Of a DNA stretch of 64,000 nucleotides, positions 36,626 through 45,662 are shown piece by piece. Under the pieces are notes generated by a model. That model was not told the origin of the DNA, ran no database searches, and saw nothing but the letters and a program-made list of their open reading frames with translations. The first letter of the stretch is position 1. The number at the start of each line of letters is the position of its first letter. Source of the DNA: Hymenobacter sp. BT559 (GTDB taxonomy: Bacteria > Bacteroidota > Bacteroidia > Cytophagales > Hymenobacteraceae); contig NZ_JAELXV010000006.1 of assembly GCF_016427535.1 (NCBI RefSeq), positions 1 through 64,000 of the forward strand, given 5' to 3'. Position numbers and translations under genes: made by a program.

Positions 36626-37801
36626 TTAATCTTCCAATACGCCAAAATAACCAAGTCTTTGAGGGCTATTGAATGAAATGCGTCCTTTCTGAATATCCCA
36701 AAATGTTTTATCGATTTCTGCAATGCATTTGTCAATTTCATTAAAAATTTCAACTGAAGAAAATCTCATTATATAAAATCCTCTTTGCTGTAAATATCTA
36801 TCACGCACTCTGTCACGCATATAGGTGGAAGGTCTCGCATGAAATTGCAGGCCATCACATTCAATTGCAATTGATAAGCCATTCCTAGTTTTTACAACAA
36901 AATCAATTTTATATCTGTGTTCTGCGCTATGAGCTTGAAATTGTGGAATATTAACAATGCCAATAGATTTTAAGCCATCTGCCATTTTCTCTTCAATTGG
37001 CGTTGAGGGCGCAATGTCATACCATTTCAGGTTATAATCGTACTTAAGTAATTTGTTCATATTTCCCTTTGTATATGCTAGTATTTGTTGATTTGTGCAG
37101 TAGGGGTAAATTGAATCTACCAAGTCGACAACACACCCGAAGTGGTCAGATTTAACTTGGGGGCAACAGAACTGACCATTGTGCTTTATGAACTTATTTG
37201 GGCAGTAACCACTCATGATATAAGAAATTGCATCTGCAGCAACTGCTAATGGTATCGCGTCTAAGGTTACACCTATATATCCGCTAGTGGTAATGTGATT
37301 TAATACATCATGTATTAAAGATTCAACGTCCATATTCATAAAACAGAAACGTTTCATCCAGCTCTTTATCACAAAGCCTAAATTTTGCTCAGTTAAATCC
37401 TGTCCTGGATTGTTTCTAAACATGTAATCATGGAACATGACCTCACGTTGTATTTTGTACGCGTGAGTTGCAATATTTTCATCAGGCAAGCCGTGTTCTT
37501 TGTGATAATTCTTTAACCAGTGGGCATTTTCGTTCCACTCTCTCCAGCCTGCAGGTAAATCTACAACAGGGTAACTTTCTGAGCGGTCACGCTTATTTGC
37601 CCATTTCTGAAAGAGTGTCTTTAAATTTCCCTCTTCACCTTGTACAAATGAATTTCCATTATTATAAATGCTTACATGAACTATTTTGCTACCTTTAGAG
37701 AGACTTATCTGTACACCGCTTTGTATTTCACGCTCTCGAATGATAACAGCATTTGCATAGTTTGCAAGAAGTTTAAGCGAGTCAATAAGGTCGTTTTTCA
37801 T
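36626..37801 (-). CDS. AT-rich DUF559/PD-(D/E)XK-like nuclease-fold protein inside the MoxR cluster
   Basis: The 391-residue protein ends in a DUF559/Vsr-like endonuclease fold. Asp300 (KIDFVV), Glu314 and Asp316 (IECDG), then H, D/R-rich MRDRVRDRYLQQRGFYIMRF match the DUF559 pattern. The N-terminal ~290 residues are of unknown type and include a Cys-rich patch (YCPNKF, QFCCPQ, YPYC). Sampled lines are 40-45% GC against 70% in MoxR, so base use is unlike both neighbours and recent transfer is likely. It is nine bases from DUF5682 and 33 from MoxR, on the same strand. Catalytic activity is plausible but unproven. Confidence 0.75.
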   Translation of the reverse strand: MKNDLIDSLKLLANYANAVIIREREIQSGVQISLSKGSKIVHVSIYNNGNSFVQGEEGNLKTLFQKWANKRDRSESYPVVDLPAGWREWNENAHWLKNYHKEHGLPDENIATHAYKIQREVMFHDYMFRNNPGQDLTEQNLGFVIKSWMKRFCFMNMDVESLIHDVLNHITTSGYIGVTLDAIPLAVAADAISYIMSGYCPNKFIKHNGQFCCPQVKSDHFGCVVDLVDSIYPYCTNQQILAYTKGNMNKLLKYDYNLKWYDIAPSTPIEEKMADGLKSIGIVNIPQFQAHSAEHRYKIDFVVKTRNGLSIAIECDGLQFHARPSTYMRDRVRDRYLQQRGFYIMRFSSVEIFNEIDKCIAEIDKTFWDIQKGRISFNSPQRLGYFGVLED

Positions 37802-37834
37802 TTGAGGAATATTTAGGAATTAGAAATTTTAAAT

Positions 37835-38932
37835 CTATTCCACCACCTCGCGGCACGCGCGGTACAAATCCTTCCAGCCGTCGCGCTCCTTTACTACAGT
37901 TTCTAGGTATTCGAGCCACACCACGCGGTCGGGGGCGGGGTCTTTGACCACGGCGCCGGTGAGGCCGGCAGCTAGGTCGTGGGCGCGCAGGGTGCCATCG
38001 CCGAAGTAAGCGGCCAGCGCCAGGCCGGCGTTCATCACCGAGATGGCCTCGCCGGTGCTGAGGGTGCCGCTGGGGCTCTTGAGCTTGGTTTTGCCGTTGT
38101 CGGTGACGCCCGCCCGCAGCTCGCGGAAGATGGTGACCAGGCGGCTGATTTGCTCTAGCGCCGGGGCCTCCACGGGCAGCAGTAGGGCCCGGCCCTGCTT
38201 GGCTACTCGGGTTTGCACGATTTGGACTTCCTCGGCCAGGCTGGCGGGCAGGGGCAGCACCACGGCGTTGAAGCGGCGGCGCAGGGCGCTGCTCAGCTCG
38301 TTGACGCCGCGGTCGCGGTCGTTGGCGGTGGCAATGACGTTGAAGCCCTGGGTGGCCTGGATTTCAGTGCTTAGCTCGGGTATCGGCAGCACCTTTTCGG
38401 AGAGCATGGTCAGCAGCGTGTCCTGCACGTCGGAGGGAATGCGGGTGAGCTCCTCGATGCGCACGAGCTGGCCAGTTTCCATGCCTTTGTAGAGCGGGCT
38501 GGGCACCAGAGCGGCCAGCGAGGGGCCTTCGGCGAGCAGGCGGGCGTAGTTCCAGGAGTAGCGCAGGCTGTCTTCGGCGGTGCCAGCCGTGCCCTGCACC
38601 AGCAGGTTGGTGTGCCCGCTGATGGCCGCCGTGAGGTGCTCGCTCACCCAGCTTTTGGCGGTGCCGGGCACCCCTAGCAGCAGCAGGGCGCGGTCGGTGG
38701 CGAGGGTAGCCACCGCAATTTCTATCAGCCGCCGCTGGCCGATGTACTTGGGCTCAATCTCAAAGCCGTTATCGAGCTTGCCCCCTAGCAGGTACGTGAC
38801 TACGGCCCAGGGCGAGAGCTGCCAATTGGGCGGCTTGGGGCGGTCGTCGGCGGCTTTGAGCGCGGCCAGCTCCTCGGCGTAGAGGTCTTCGGCGTGGGGG
38901 CGCAGCAGGTCGGTCGGCAAAGTAGTGGTCAT
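37835..38932 (-). CDS. MoxR-type AAA+ ATPase
   Basis: The 365-residue ATPase has Walker A GVPGTAKS (87-94), sensor 1 Asn204 (IATANDRDRG), and the arginine-rich SSALRRRFN segment. The Walker B region reads LVRIEELTR (156-164), with Glu160-Glu161 where most MoxR proteins have Asp-Glu, a conservative but notable change. MoxR ATPases form hexamers and work with VWA adaptors to insert metals or remodel complexes. It starts eight bases after the SWIM gene stop and is the motor of the cluster. Confidence 0.92.
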   Translation of the reverse strand: MTTTLPTDLLRPHAEDLYAEELAALKAADDRPKPPNWQLSPWAVVTYLLGGKLDNGFEIEPKYIGQRRLIEIAVATLATDRALLLLGVPGTAKSWVSEHLTAAISGHTNLLVQGTAGTAEDSLRYSWNYARLLAEGPSLAALVPSPLYKGMETGQLVRIEELTRIPSDVQDTLLTMLSEKVLPIPELSTEIQATQGFNVIATANDRDRGVNELSSALRRRFNAVVLPLPASLAEEVQIVQTRVAKQGRALLLPVEAPALEQISRLVTIFRELRAGVTDNGKTKLKSPSGTLSTGEAISVMNAGLALAAYFGDGTLRAHDLAAGLTGAVVKDPAPDRVVWLEYLETVVKERDGWKDLYRACREVVE

Positions 38933-38940
38933 GCGGGGGC

Positions 38941-41900
38941 TTAGAATAAGGAAGGGGTAGAAGGTTCAGTAAGACTGGCAGTGAGCTGTTGGCGAAAGCG
39001 CACCGACTCCAAAAATTGTTCGACAAGCGTTGCGACGGGCGGGTGGGTGACCGCCAGGGGCTCCAGTACGGCCGTACACGCCGCAAATTGGTCGTCGGGT
39101 AGGCCGCTAGCTAGGCGCGACAACAGTGCCGCGAAGCGTTGGTATGGCTCGGTGTACTGGTAAACCGCGGCAGGAGCCAGCACTGTAGCACTAAAGCGCA
39201 GTGCCGCCTGCCCCACCTCAGCGGGCCACGGCGCGGAAATGTAAGTCAAGAACTCGGGTAGAAAGCTCGGTAGCTCAATCGTGCGGGGCGGCAATTGGGA
39301 GCGAAGCAACGCCAGTTTTTCGTCCTCGCGCAGCAAGGACATCAGGTGTGTCACCTGCTGCTGAGCCAGCAAATTGGGCTGGGTGAAGTGGCGTAGCAGC
39401 AGAGGTGCCGCAAATGCTTTATCCTGATGCAGGTAAGCAGCTCGCGACCAGGCCCGCAGGAGCAACGTGTGCCACTCACTTTCCGCGGCTAGGTCCAGCA
39501 GCTCCTCGGCCGACACCCCTAGGTGCGCCGTCCAGCGGCTGGGCGGTAGTAGGCTCAGCAATTGGCCTAGCCAACCGGCGCGCTCACCACCGCCTTCGAT
39601 GCTCGTCGTTTTCTGCTCGATGCCATCGGCTTGCCACGATTTATCCCAGCCTTCCGGCAGCTCCACGAGCAGCTTATTGCGCCCCAGCAGCGGGCGTTTC
39701 AGGCCTAGGAGGGGCACGGCGCGCTGCCACAGCCGCTCCAGCAATTCCGACTGGGGGAGGCGCACCAGCAGCGGCACCACGGTTTGGCGCACCTCCTTGC
39801 TTTTGGAAGAGAGATAGGAGCTCAGTAGCGTTGCATCGGCCGCCTCAACAGTCGGCGCTAGCTCGCCCAACAACGCGGCTTGGGTGGCAGCGGGCTCGGC
39901 AGGCAAAGCGGCCCCTAGGAGCTGCCGGGCCAGCGCTGCATCAGTCTGGCGCAGCTGCCCAATAAATCGCTTACGCTGGGCTAGCGTCCCCGTTTCCCAG
40001 ACGCCTAGGTCCTCTGACGGAAGTTGGGGCGCCAGTACAGAGTGCCAGTCGGGATTTTGCTGCGCCAGCCACCGGCCGCGCTCACCTAGCAAGGCTAAAT
40101 TTCCAGGCGAGTACTGCCGGAAACTCTCATTATTCAGGGCTGCTACCAGCAGCGTCGCCGGCACCAGGCGCTGGTGCTTGGCCAGTTGCTGCCAGTAGTC
40201 GGTGCGAAAGGCCGCGTAGTGGTTGCTTGCCAGCAGGGTGCGGAAACTGTCGGCGCCTAGGGGCCCGAGCGGCTGCCAGGTATCGGCTAAGGCGGGCACG
40301 GGCGGCTCCTTGGTGGCTTTAGGAGGCTGAAAACCGGCCTTTTGCATCAGCGCCAGCGTGCCGGCGGCTAGCAGTAATTGCTGTTCCGGGCTATCGGCAG
40401 AAGCGGCTAGCCCCGGCAGCAGTGGCACTGATTCGCCACTCTGGCGGGTGCCCAGCAGGGCAATGCGCAAGAGCTGCGAAAAGGGCGAAAACGCCTGCCT
40501 AGGGGGTAAAGCTGCGGCGTCAGCCTCCGCGCTAGCTACCGGCTCTGGGGTTGAAGAATTAACTGGAGCTTGCGTAGCCTGCTCGGGCGGCGAGGCCGCG
40601 GACGCTTCACTTACAGCTTGGCCGGGCCAGCTGCTGAGTGGCCGAAAAGCGCGCCCATCCCATTCGCCGAACAGCGTGAGTGGCTGGCCCGCACTCCGCG
40701 CTAGCAGTTGCCAAGGGGCATCACTATCGGTGAAGCGTAGCGGGAGCGTCACGGAGTCAGTAGGGTGCACCAGTGCCCAATTGCCAGCGGGCTGCTGAGC
40801 CAGCCGTACCTGCCCTAGGGTAGCGGGCCACTCGCGTAGCCACGGCTGACGGCCTAGCGCCTGCGCATACTCCTCTAGCAATTGACTAGGTCGTTGTGCG
40901 GCCGGCGCACTAGCCAAAGGGGCCGAGCCCACAAACGTCAGTGCGGTCGGGGCAGCCCGCAGCGGCGAGGTCCCTGGGTAAAATAGTAAGCCTCCCGCGT
41001 AAATGCCCTGCGGAACCAACGGCGTCGCAAAGACTTGGCTGCCGAACGCAAACTCCAGCACCAGCGCGTAGCGGCCAGTACCTAGGCCATACAGCCAGCT
41101 GCGGCGGGCCGTCAGCCGCTCTTCTTCCCAGGTAAATTGGCCGGCCACTTGCCACTCATCGACTACGGGGCTGGCGTAGGAGGGCAGCTCTTCTTTCTTA
41201 ATAGTAATCCCCACTTGCTGCAGCACTTCCTGCCGGGTGGCGGCGGGCAGCTGCGCGTGCTTTTGGAAGGCGCGCACCAGCCAATAGAGCTCGCCTAGGC
41301 GGCCCAGCAGGCGAGTGGGCCAATCGGCGTGGGCGTGGCGCAGCGTGGCCAGCTCGCGCAGAGTGCTCGCCAGGCCCGGCAACTGGTTGTCTACTAGCCG
41401 GGCGGCTTGATTTTCCCAAAACTTGGCGGGCTGCTGGTCGAGCGTGGCTAGCCCGTGGCGCACTAGGTCGAGCAGCCAGACTTCCAACTCCTCGGCACCC
41501 TGCACCATGCGGGCCAGCCGAGCGGGCGCTACGCCGCCGCTAGGTGCGCTCGCTGGCTCGGTACTGGCCGCTACGGCGGGCGCGTCGGTCGCCGGCTCTG
41601 GCTCTGCTTGGCGAGGCGCAGCTACTTTTTCTTCTTTCTTAGCTTGAGTTTGCTGCCGCTTGGCTAGCCATTCCTCCAGCCACCCGGGCGGCGTATTAGC
41701 CGCGAAAAGTGTGGGCTGACGAGCCAGCAGCAACAGCAGGCCCGCCCCGTGCTTGCACGGAAACACGCGACTAGGGCACGAGCACTTAAAAGCCGGCTCG
41801 CGCAGGTCGATGCCCGTTAGGTAGGGCTTGGAGCCACTGCCCGCGCATTCGCCCCAGGCGGTGTCGTCGGTGCGGCCTAGGTTGTTCCACTTGGCTGGCT

Positions 41901-41979
41901 GGGCCAGCTGCTGCCCGCGTTGCAGCGTACCCGCATCAGTTACGAAGGCCCGAGCCTGGTCTTCGGAGTAAGAAATCAT
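38941..41979 (-). CDS. SWIM zinc-finger protein of the MoxR/VWA cluster
   Basis: The 1012-residue protein starts at the ATG at 41979 (MISYSEDQAR). The SWIM motif CxCx(n)CxH is Cys66, Cys68, Cys75 and His77 (KCSCPSRVFPCKH), preceded by WGECAGSGSKPY. A low-complexity Ala/Pro/Glu linker (about 115-150) follows, then a long helical, Leu-rich repeat-like region with a second linker near 480. SWIM fingers bind DNA or proteins. It is the first gene of the cluster, so the cluster promoter should lie in 41980-42170. This SWIM, MoxR, DUF5682 and VWA set recurs as a unit in bacteria. Confidence 0.85.
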   Translation of the reverse strand: MISYSEDQARAFVTDAGTLQRGQQLAQPAKWNNLGRTDDTAWGECAGSGSKPYLTGIDLREPAFKCSCPSRVFPCKHGAGLLLLLARQPTLFAANTPPGWLEEWLAKRQQTQAKKEEKVAAPRQAEPEPATDAPAVAASTEPASAPSGGVAPARLARMVQGAEELEVWLLDLVRHGLATLDQQPAKFWENQAARLVDNQLPGLASTLRELATLRHAHADWPTRLLGRLGELYWLVRAFQKHAQLPAATRQEVLQQVGITIKKEELPSYASPVVDEWQVAGQFTWEEERLTARRSWLYGLGTGRYALVLEFAFGSQVFATPLVPQGIYAGGLLFYPGTSPLRAAPTALTFVGSAPLASAPAAQRPSQLLEEYAQALGRQPWLREWPATLGQVRLAQQPAGNWALVHPTDSVTLPLRFTDSDAPWQLLARSAGQPLTLFGEWDGRAFRPLSSWPGQAVSEASAASPPEQATQAPVNSSTPEPVASAEADAAALPPRQAFSPFSQLLRIALLGTRQSGESVPLLPGLAASADSPEQQLLLAAGTLALMQKAGFQPPKATKEPPVPALADTWQPLGPLGADSFRTLLASNHYAAFRTDYWQQLAKHQRLVPATLLVAALNNESFRQYSPGNLALLGERGRWLAQQNPDWHSVLAPQLPSEDLGVWETGTLAQRKRFIGQLRQTDAALARQLLGAALPAEPAATQAALLGELAPTVEAADATLLSSYLSSKSKEVRQTVVPLLVRLPQSELLERLWQRAVPLLGLKRPLLGRNKLLVELPEGWDKSWQADGIEQKTTSIEGGGERAGWLGQLLSLLPPSRWTAHLGVSAEELLDLAAESEWHTLLLRAWSRAAYLHQDKAFAAPLLLRHFTQPNLLAQQQVTHLMSLLREDEKLALLRSQLPPRTIELPSFLPEFLTYISAPWPAEVGQAALRFSATVLAPAAVYQYTEPYQRFAALLSRLASGLPDDQFAACTAVLEPLAVTHPPVATLVEQFLESVRFRQQLTASLTEPSTPSLF

Positions 41980-42170
41980 GTTAACAGGCTTGGCAGTAGC
42001 GGCACATATCGCGGCGCAAAGTAGCACGGAATACTAGCTCCCCTCCTACTCGCCGCCCTTCTTCTTTTTTAGAAGAAAGTAGTGACTATAACGAGAGGAT
42101 TTTACCTCTTTTACCCTAACCTCTTGGCTGACTCCCAAAAGTCGCCGTGGTGGCTGGCGAAGCATTCTCC

Positions 42171-42178
42171 TACCTTTG
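42171..42178 (+). promoter_or_regulatory. Candidate -7 box (TACCTTTG) for the cobQ operon
   Basis: TACCTTTG is an exact TAnnTTTG match 32 bases before the cobQ ATG at 42210. The same octamer stands before the cobalamin riboswitch at 47644. I see no cobalamin riboswitch between this box and cobQ. Confidence 0.55.
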
Positions 42179-42209
42179 TCCACTTCTGTAGTGCGCCTTG
42201 GTTTTAGTT

Positions 42210-43682
42210 ATGCTTCGTCCCATCATGTTTGTCGGCACCGCCTCCGATGTGGGCAAAAGCGTCATAACCGCGGGCTTCTGCCGGCTCTTTCGGCAAGACG
42301 GCTACTCGCCGGCGCCCTTCAAGGCGCAGAACATGTCGCTCAACAGCTACGCCACGCCCGAGGGCCTCGAAATAGGTCGGGCGCAGGCCGTGCAGGCTGA
42401 AGCCGCCGGCATTCCGTGCCACGTCGATATGAACCCGGTGCTGCTCAAGCCGACCTCCGACCAGGCCTCGCAGGTAGTGCTCAATGGCCGGCCCATCGGC
42501 ACGCAGTCGGCCTACGAGTACTTCCGCGAGAGCGACCGGCACGAGCTGTTCGCGGCGGCCACGCAGGCGTTTGACCGGCTAGCCAGCCGCCACTCGCCGG
42601 TAGTGCTAGAGGGCGCTGGCAGCATCTCAGAACTCAACCTCAAGCGCCGCGACATTACCAACCTGCGCATGGCCCGGCACGCCGGCGCGGCCACCTACCT
42701 CATCGCCGACATCGACCGGGGCGGCGTGTTTGGGAGCGTGTACGGCACGTTGGCGCTGCTAGAGCCCGAAGAGAAAGCCTGCATCAAAGGCATACTCATT
42801 AATAAGTTCAGGGGCGACGCGCGGCTCTTTGACGACGGCCGGCAGCAGCTGGCCGCCCTCACGGGCGTGCCGGTGGTGGGCGTGCTCCCCTATTTCCGCG
42901 ACATCTTTATCGAGGAAGAAGACTCGGTGGCGCTGGCCCGCAAGCAGCGGGGGCCGGCCGCGACTGGCCGCGTGCAAGTGGCTGTGGTGCTGCTGGGCCG
43001 CATGTCCAATTTCACCGATTTCGACGCCCTAGGGCACGACCCGCGCGTGCATTTGTTTTACACGCACGAAGCGACTGAACTGGCCGCGGCCGATATCATC
43101 ATCTTGCCGGGTAGCAAGAACACGATTGACGACCTTATCGCTCTGAAGAATACGGGCTTAGCAGCAGCCATTATTCAGGCGCACCGGTCCGGCAAAACGG
43201 TAGTTGGCATCTGTGGGGGCTACCAAATGCTGGGCCGCTCGGTAGAGGACCCCGACGGGGTAGAGAGCCGCGTGGCTGCCACGGCCGGCCTAGGGCTGCT
43301 GCCCGTACGCACCGTGCTGCAAGGCGAAAAAACCACCCAGCAGCGCCACTTTGCCTTCCGCGAAGCACCCGCGCCCGACTGCCAGGGCTACGAAATCCAT
43401 ATGGGCCAGACTACGCCCGACGGGGCCGCGCAGCCCGTGGCCACGCTGGCCGGCGGCGCGCCCGATGGCTACTACGCCGGTCCCACCTGCTGGGGCACCT
43501 ACCTGCACGGCATTCTAGACAACCCGCCGGTTATTGAGCACTTGTTGGCGCCTTACACCACGCAGCCGCTCAGCGCGCCCCTCGACTTTGCGGCCTTCAA
43601 GAATAGCCAGTTCGACCGCCTGGCCGACCTCATCCGGGCCAATGTGGACATGAGCCAGATTTACGCCGCCCTCCAACGCTAG
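42210..43682 (+). CDS. cobQ: Cobyric acid synthase (b,d,e,g amidation)
   Basis: The 490-residue product starts at the ATG at 42210; a TTG at 42198 would add four residues. It has an N-terminal P-loop-like amidoligase domain (FVGTASDVGKSVITAGFCR, FKAQNMSLNSYAT) and a C-terminal class I glutamine amidotransferase domain (VGICGGYQMLG with the catalytic Cys, and the His of YLHGILDN). It amidates four side chains of adenosylcobyrinic a,c-diamide with glutamine and ATP. It is followed by the aminotransferase and cbiB. Confidence 0.95.
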   Translation: MLRPIMFVGTASDVGKSVITAGFCRLFRQDGYSPAPFKAQNMSLNSYATPEGLEIGRAQAVQAEAAGIPCHVDMNPVLLKPTSDQASQVVLNGRPIGTQSAYEYFRESDRHELFAAATQAFDRLASRHSPVVLEGAGSISELNLKRRDITNLRMARHAGAATYLIADIDRGGVFGSVYGTLALLEPEEKACIKGILINKFRGDARLFDDGRQQLAALTGVPVVGVLPYFRDIFIEEEDSVALARKQRGPAATGRVQVAVVLLGRMSNFTDFDALGHDPRVHLFYTHEATELAAADIIILPGSKNTIDDLIALKNTGLAAAIIQAHRSGKTVVGICGGYQMLGRSVEDPDGVESRVAATAGLGLLPVRTVLQGEKTTQQRHFAFREAPAPDCQGYEIHMGQTTPDGAAQPVATLAGGAPDGYYAGPTCWGTYLHGILDNPPVIEHLLAPYTTQPLSAPLDFAAFKNSQFDRLADLIRANVDMSQIYAALQR

Positions 43683-43698
43683 CCTTCTCTCTTACCCC

Positions 43699-44727
43699 AT
43701 GCTCCACGGCCACGGCGACGACGGCTACCGCCACGCCTCCCCCATCCGCGCCGATTTTAGCACTAACGTGTGGTACGGCGGCCCCCCAGAAGGCCTGCAA
43801 GAATACGTATTCAGCGAGTGGCCCAGCGTGAGCCGCTACCCTGAGGTGCTGGCCGAAAGCCTGGCTGCCCGCATCGCGGCGCACCACGGCGTGGCACCCG
43901 CGCAAGTGCTCGTAAGCAGTGGCACCACCGAGAGTATCTACCTGGTGGCGCAGGCTTGGGCGGGGCGGCGCAGTACGGTGCTCACGCCCGCCTTTGCCGA
44001 GTACGAAGACGCCTGCCGGCTGCACGGCCACGCGCTGCATTTTTTGCCTTGGGAGGACCTAGGCGCCAACCAGGCACTGGCCAGCGACCTGGTATTTATC
44101 TGCAACCCCAACAACCCCACTGGCAGCGTACTGGCGCCCAACCTGCTGCCGGCTTTGCTGGCGCAAAACCCGGCCACCGTGTTTGTGCTAGATGAGGCGT
44201 TTATCGAGTTCACCATTAGCATCGAGTCGGCCATCCCGCTGTTGGCAACATTCGATAACCTCTTGATAATGCGTTCGCTCACGAAGGCCTACGCTATTCC
44301 GGGCCTGCGCCTAGGGTACGTGGTGGCCTCGGCGGCGCTGGTGGCGCAGCTCAGTCGCCACAAGGCGCCGTGGGCGGTGAATGCGCTGGCCGTGGCAGCA
44401 GGCCACTACCTTTTCGAAAACTATGCGCAGGTGCAACTACCCCTCGCCCAGCTACTGGCCGAGAAAGCGGCCCTAGTAGCCGCGCTAACGCAAAACCCTG
44501 GCTTCGACATGTTGCCCAGCCACACCCATTATTTCCTGGCGCGCACGCGGCGCGGCACGGCCGCCGAGCTCAAGCACTGGCTGCTAGACCAGCACGGCCT
44601 GCTGATTCGCAACGCCAGCAATTTTCGAGGGCTAACGCCGGCGTACTTCCGCATCGGCACGCGCAGCCCCGCCGACAACCAACTTCTCCTTACCGCCCTC
44701 GCCGCATGGACCGCTTTACCCGCCTAG
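43699..44727 (+). CDS. PLP-dependent threonine-phosphate decarboxylase-type aminotransferase
   Basis: The 342-residue fold-type-I PLP enzyme has CNPNNPTGS, VLDEAFIEF and the Schiff-base lysine in SLTKAYAIPGLRLGYV. It resembles histidinol-phosphate aminotransferases. Located between cobQ and cbiB, it is best read as the CobD/CobC-type enzyme that makes (R)-1-amino-2-propanol phosphate from threonine phosphate for the nucleotide loop. Its stop overlaps the cbiB start by 22 bases, so they are translationally coupled. No threonine kinase (PduX-like) is visible. Confidence 0.87.
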   Translation: MLHGHGDDGYRHASPIRADFSTNVWYGGPPEGLQEYVFSEWPSVSRYPEVLAESLAARIAAHHGVAPAQVLVSSGTTESIYLVAQAWAGRRSTVLTPAFAEYEDACRLHGHALHFLPWEDLGANQALASDLVFICNPNNPTGSVLAPNLLPALLAQNPATVFVLDEAFIEFTISIESAIPLLATFDNLLIMRSLTKAYAIPGLRLGYVVASAALVAQLSRHKAPWAVNALAVAAGHYLFENYAQVQLPLAQLLAEKAALVAALTQNPGFDMLPSHTHYFLARTRRGTAAELKHWLLDQHGLLIRNASNFRGLTPAYFRIGTRSPADNQLLLTALAAWTALPA

Positions 44728-45662
44728 CCGCGCCCCTGGCCCTGGGCTACGCCCTCGACCTGTGGCTGGCCGACCCCGAAGGCTGGCCTCACCCCGTGCG
44801 CACTTATGGTGCCCTCATCGCCGCCGGCGAGCGGCACCTCAACCTCGGGCCGCACCGCTTTGCCAAAGGCGCTGGGCTGGCCGCCGGACTGGTGGGCGGC
44901 ACATTTTTGACTTTTAAGCTGCTGCACAAGCTATTGCGGCGCCTGCCACCGGGCTGGGCCATGGCTGCCGATACCGTGTGGGTTTTCTACGGGCTGGCCA
45001 ATACAGGCCTGGTGCGTGAGGGCCGGGCGGTATTTGCGGTGCTGGATGGTGAAGGCTTGGCGGCCGGCCGCCAGCAGTTGGCCCGCATTGTGGGGCGCGA
45101 CACGGCCCGGCTCGATGCCCAGCAGATTCGCACAGCCGTGCTCGAAAGCTTGGCCGAAAACCTGAGCGATGGCGTGGTGGCCCCGCTCTGCGCCTACGCC
45201 CTAAGTGGTGTGCCGGGGCTTATGGCTTACAAAATGGTCAATACCCTCGACTCGATGGTGGGCTACCGCAGCCCGCGCTACGAGCAGTTTGGCAAGTTTG
45301 CGGCGCGCCTCGACGACGTAGCCAATCTGCTGCCCGCCCGCCTCACGGCCGGGCTGCTGGCGGCGCTGGGCGGCAGCGGGCGCGCGTTTCAGTTTATCGG
45401 GCGGTTTGGCAATCAGCACAAAAGCCCCAACGCCGGCTACCCCGAAGCGGCCCTGGCTGGCGTGCTCAACTGCCGCTTTGGGGGCCCCAACTACTACCAC
45501 GGCCAGCTCGTGCCCAAGCCCTATATCGGCGACAATCCCCGCCCCATCGGCCCCACCGAAATTGAGCGGGTGGCCCGCCTCAACCACGCCGTGTGTGCGG
45601 TGGTAGTAGCTGGCATTATGGGGCTATTCTGGCTGCGCCACCGGCGCCGGGCCGGCGAGTAG
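44706..45662 (+). CDS. cbiB: Adenosylcobinamide-phosphate synthase
   Basis: The 318-residue inner-membrane enzyme starts at the ATG at 44706 inside the end of the preceding gene. Family marks are LWLADPEGWPHPVRTYG near the start, SLAENLSDGVVAPL, YKMVNTLDSMVGYR, and the C-terminal GGPNYYHGQLVPKPYIG. It joins aminopropanol (phosphate) to cobyric acid. Its last 39 bases overlap the 3' end of the convergent cobB gene. Confidence 0.94.
   Translation: MDRFTRLAAPLALGYALDLWLADPEGWPHPVRTYGALIAAGERHLNLGPHRFAKGAGLAAGLVGGTFLTFKLLHKLLRRLPPGWAMAADTVWVFYGLANTGLVREGRAVFAVLDGEGLAAGRQQLARIVGRDTARLDAQQIRTAVLESLAENLSDGVVAPLCAYALSGVPGLMAYKMVNTLDSMVGYRSPRYEQFGKFAARLDDVANLLPARLTAGLLAALGGSGRAFQFIGRFGNQHKSPNAGYPEAALAGVLNCRFGGPNYYHGQLVPKPYIGDNPRPIGPTEIERVARLNHAVCAVVVAGIMGLFWLRHRRRAGE

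Noticed and set aside
42028..42209. Second cobalamin riboswitch before cobQ
   Set aside because: I looked for the B12 box and the GGGAAGGCC / AGACCTGCC pair and found neither.
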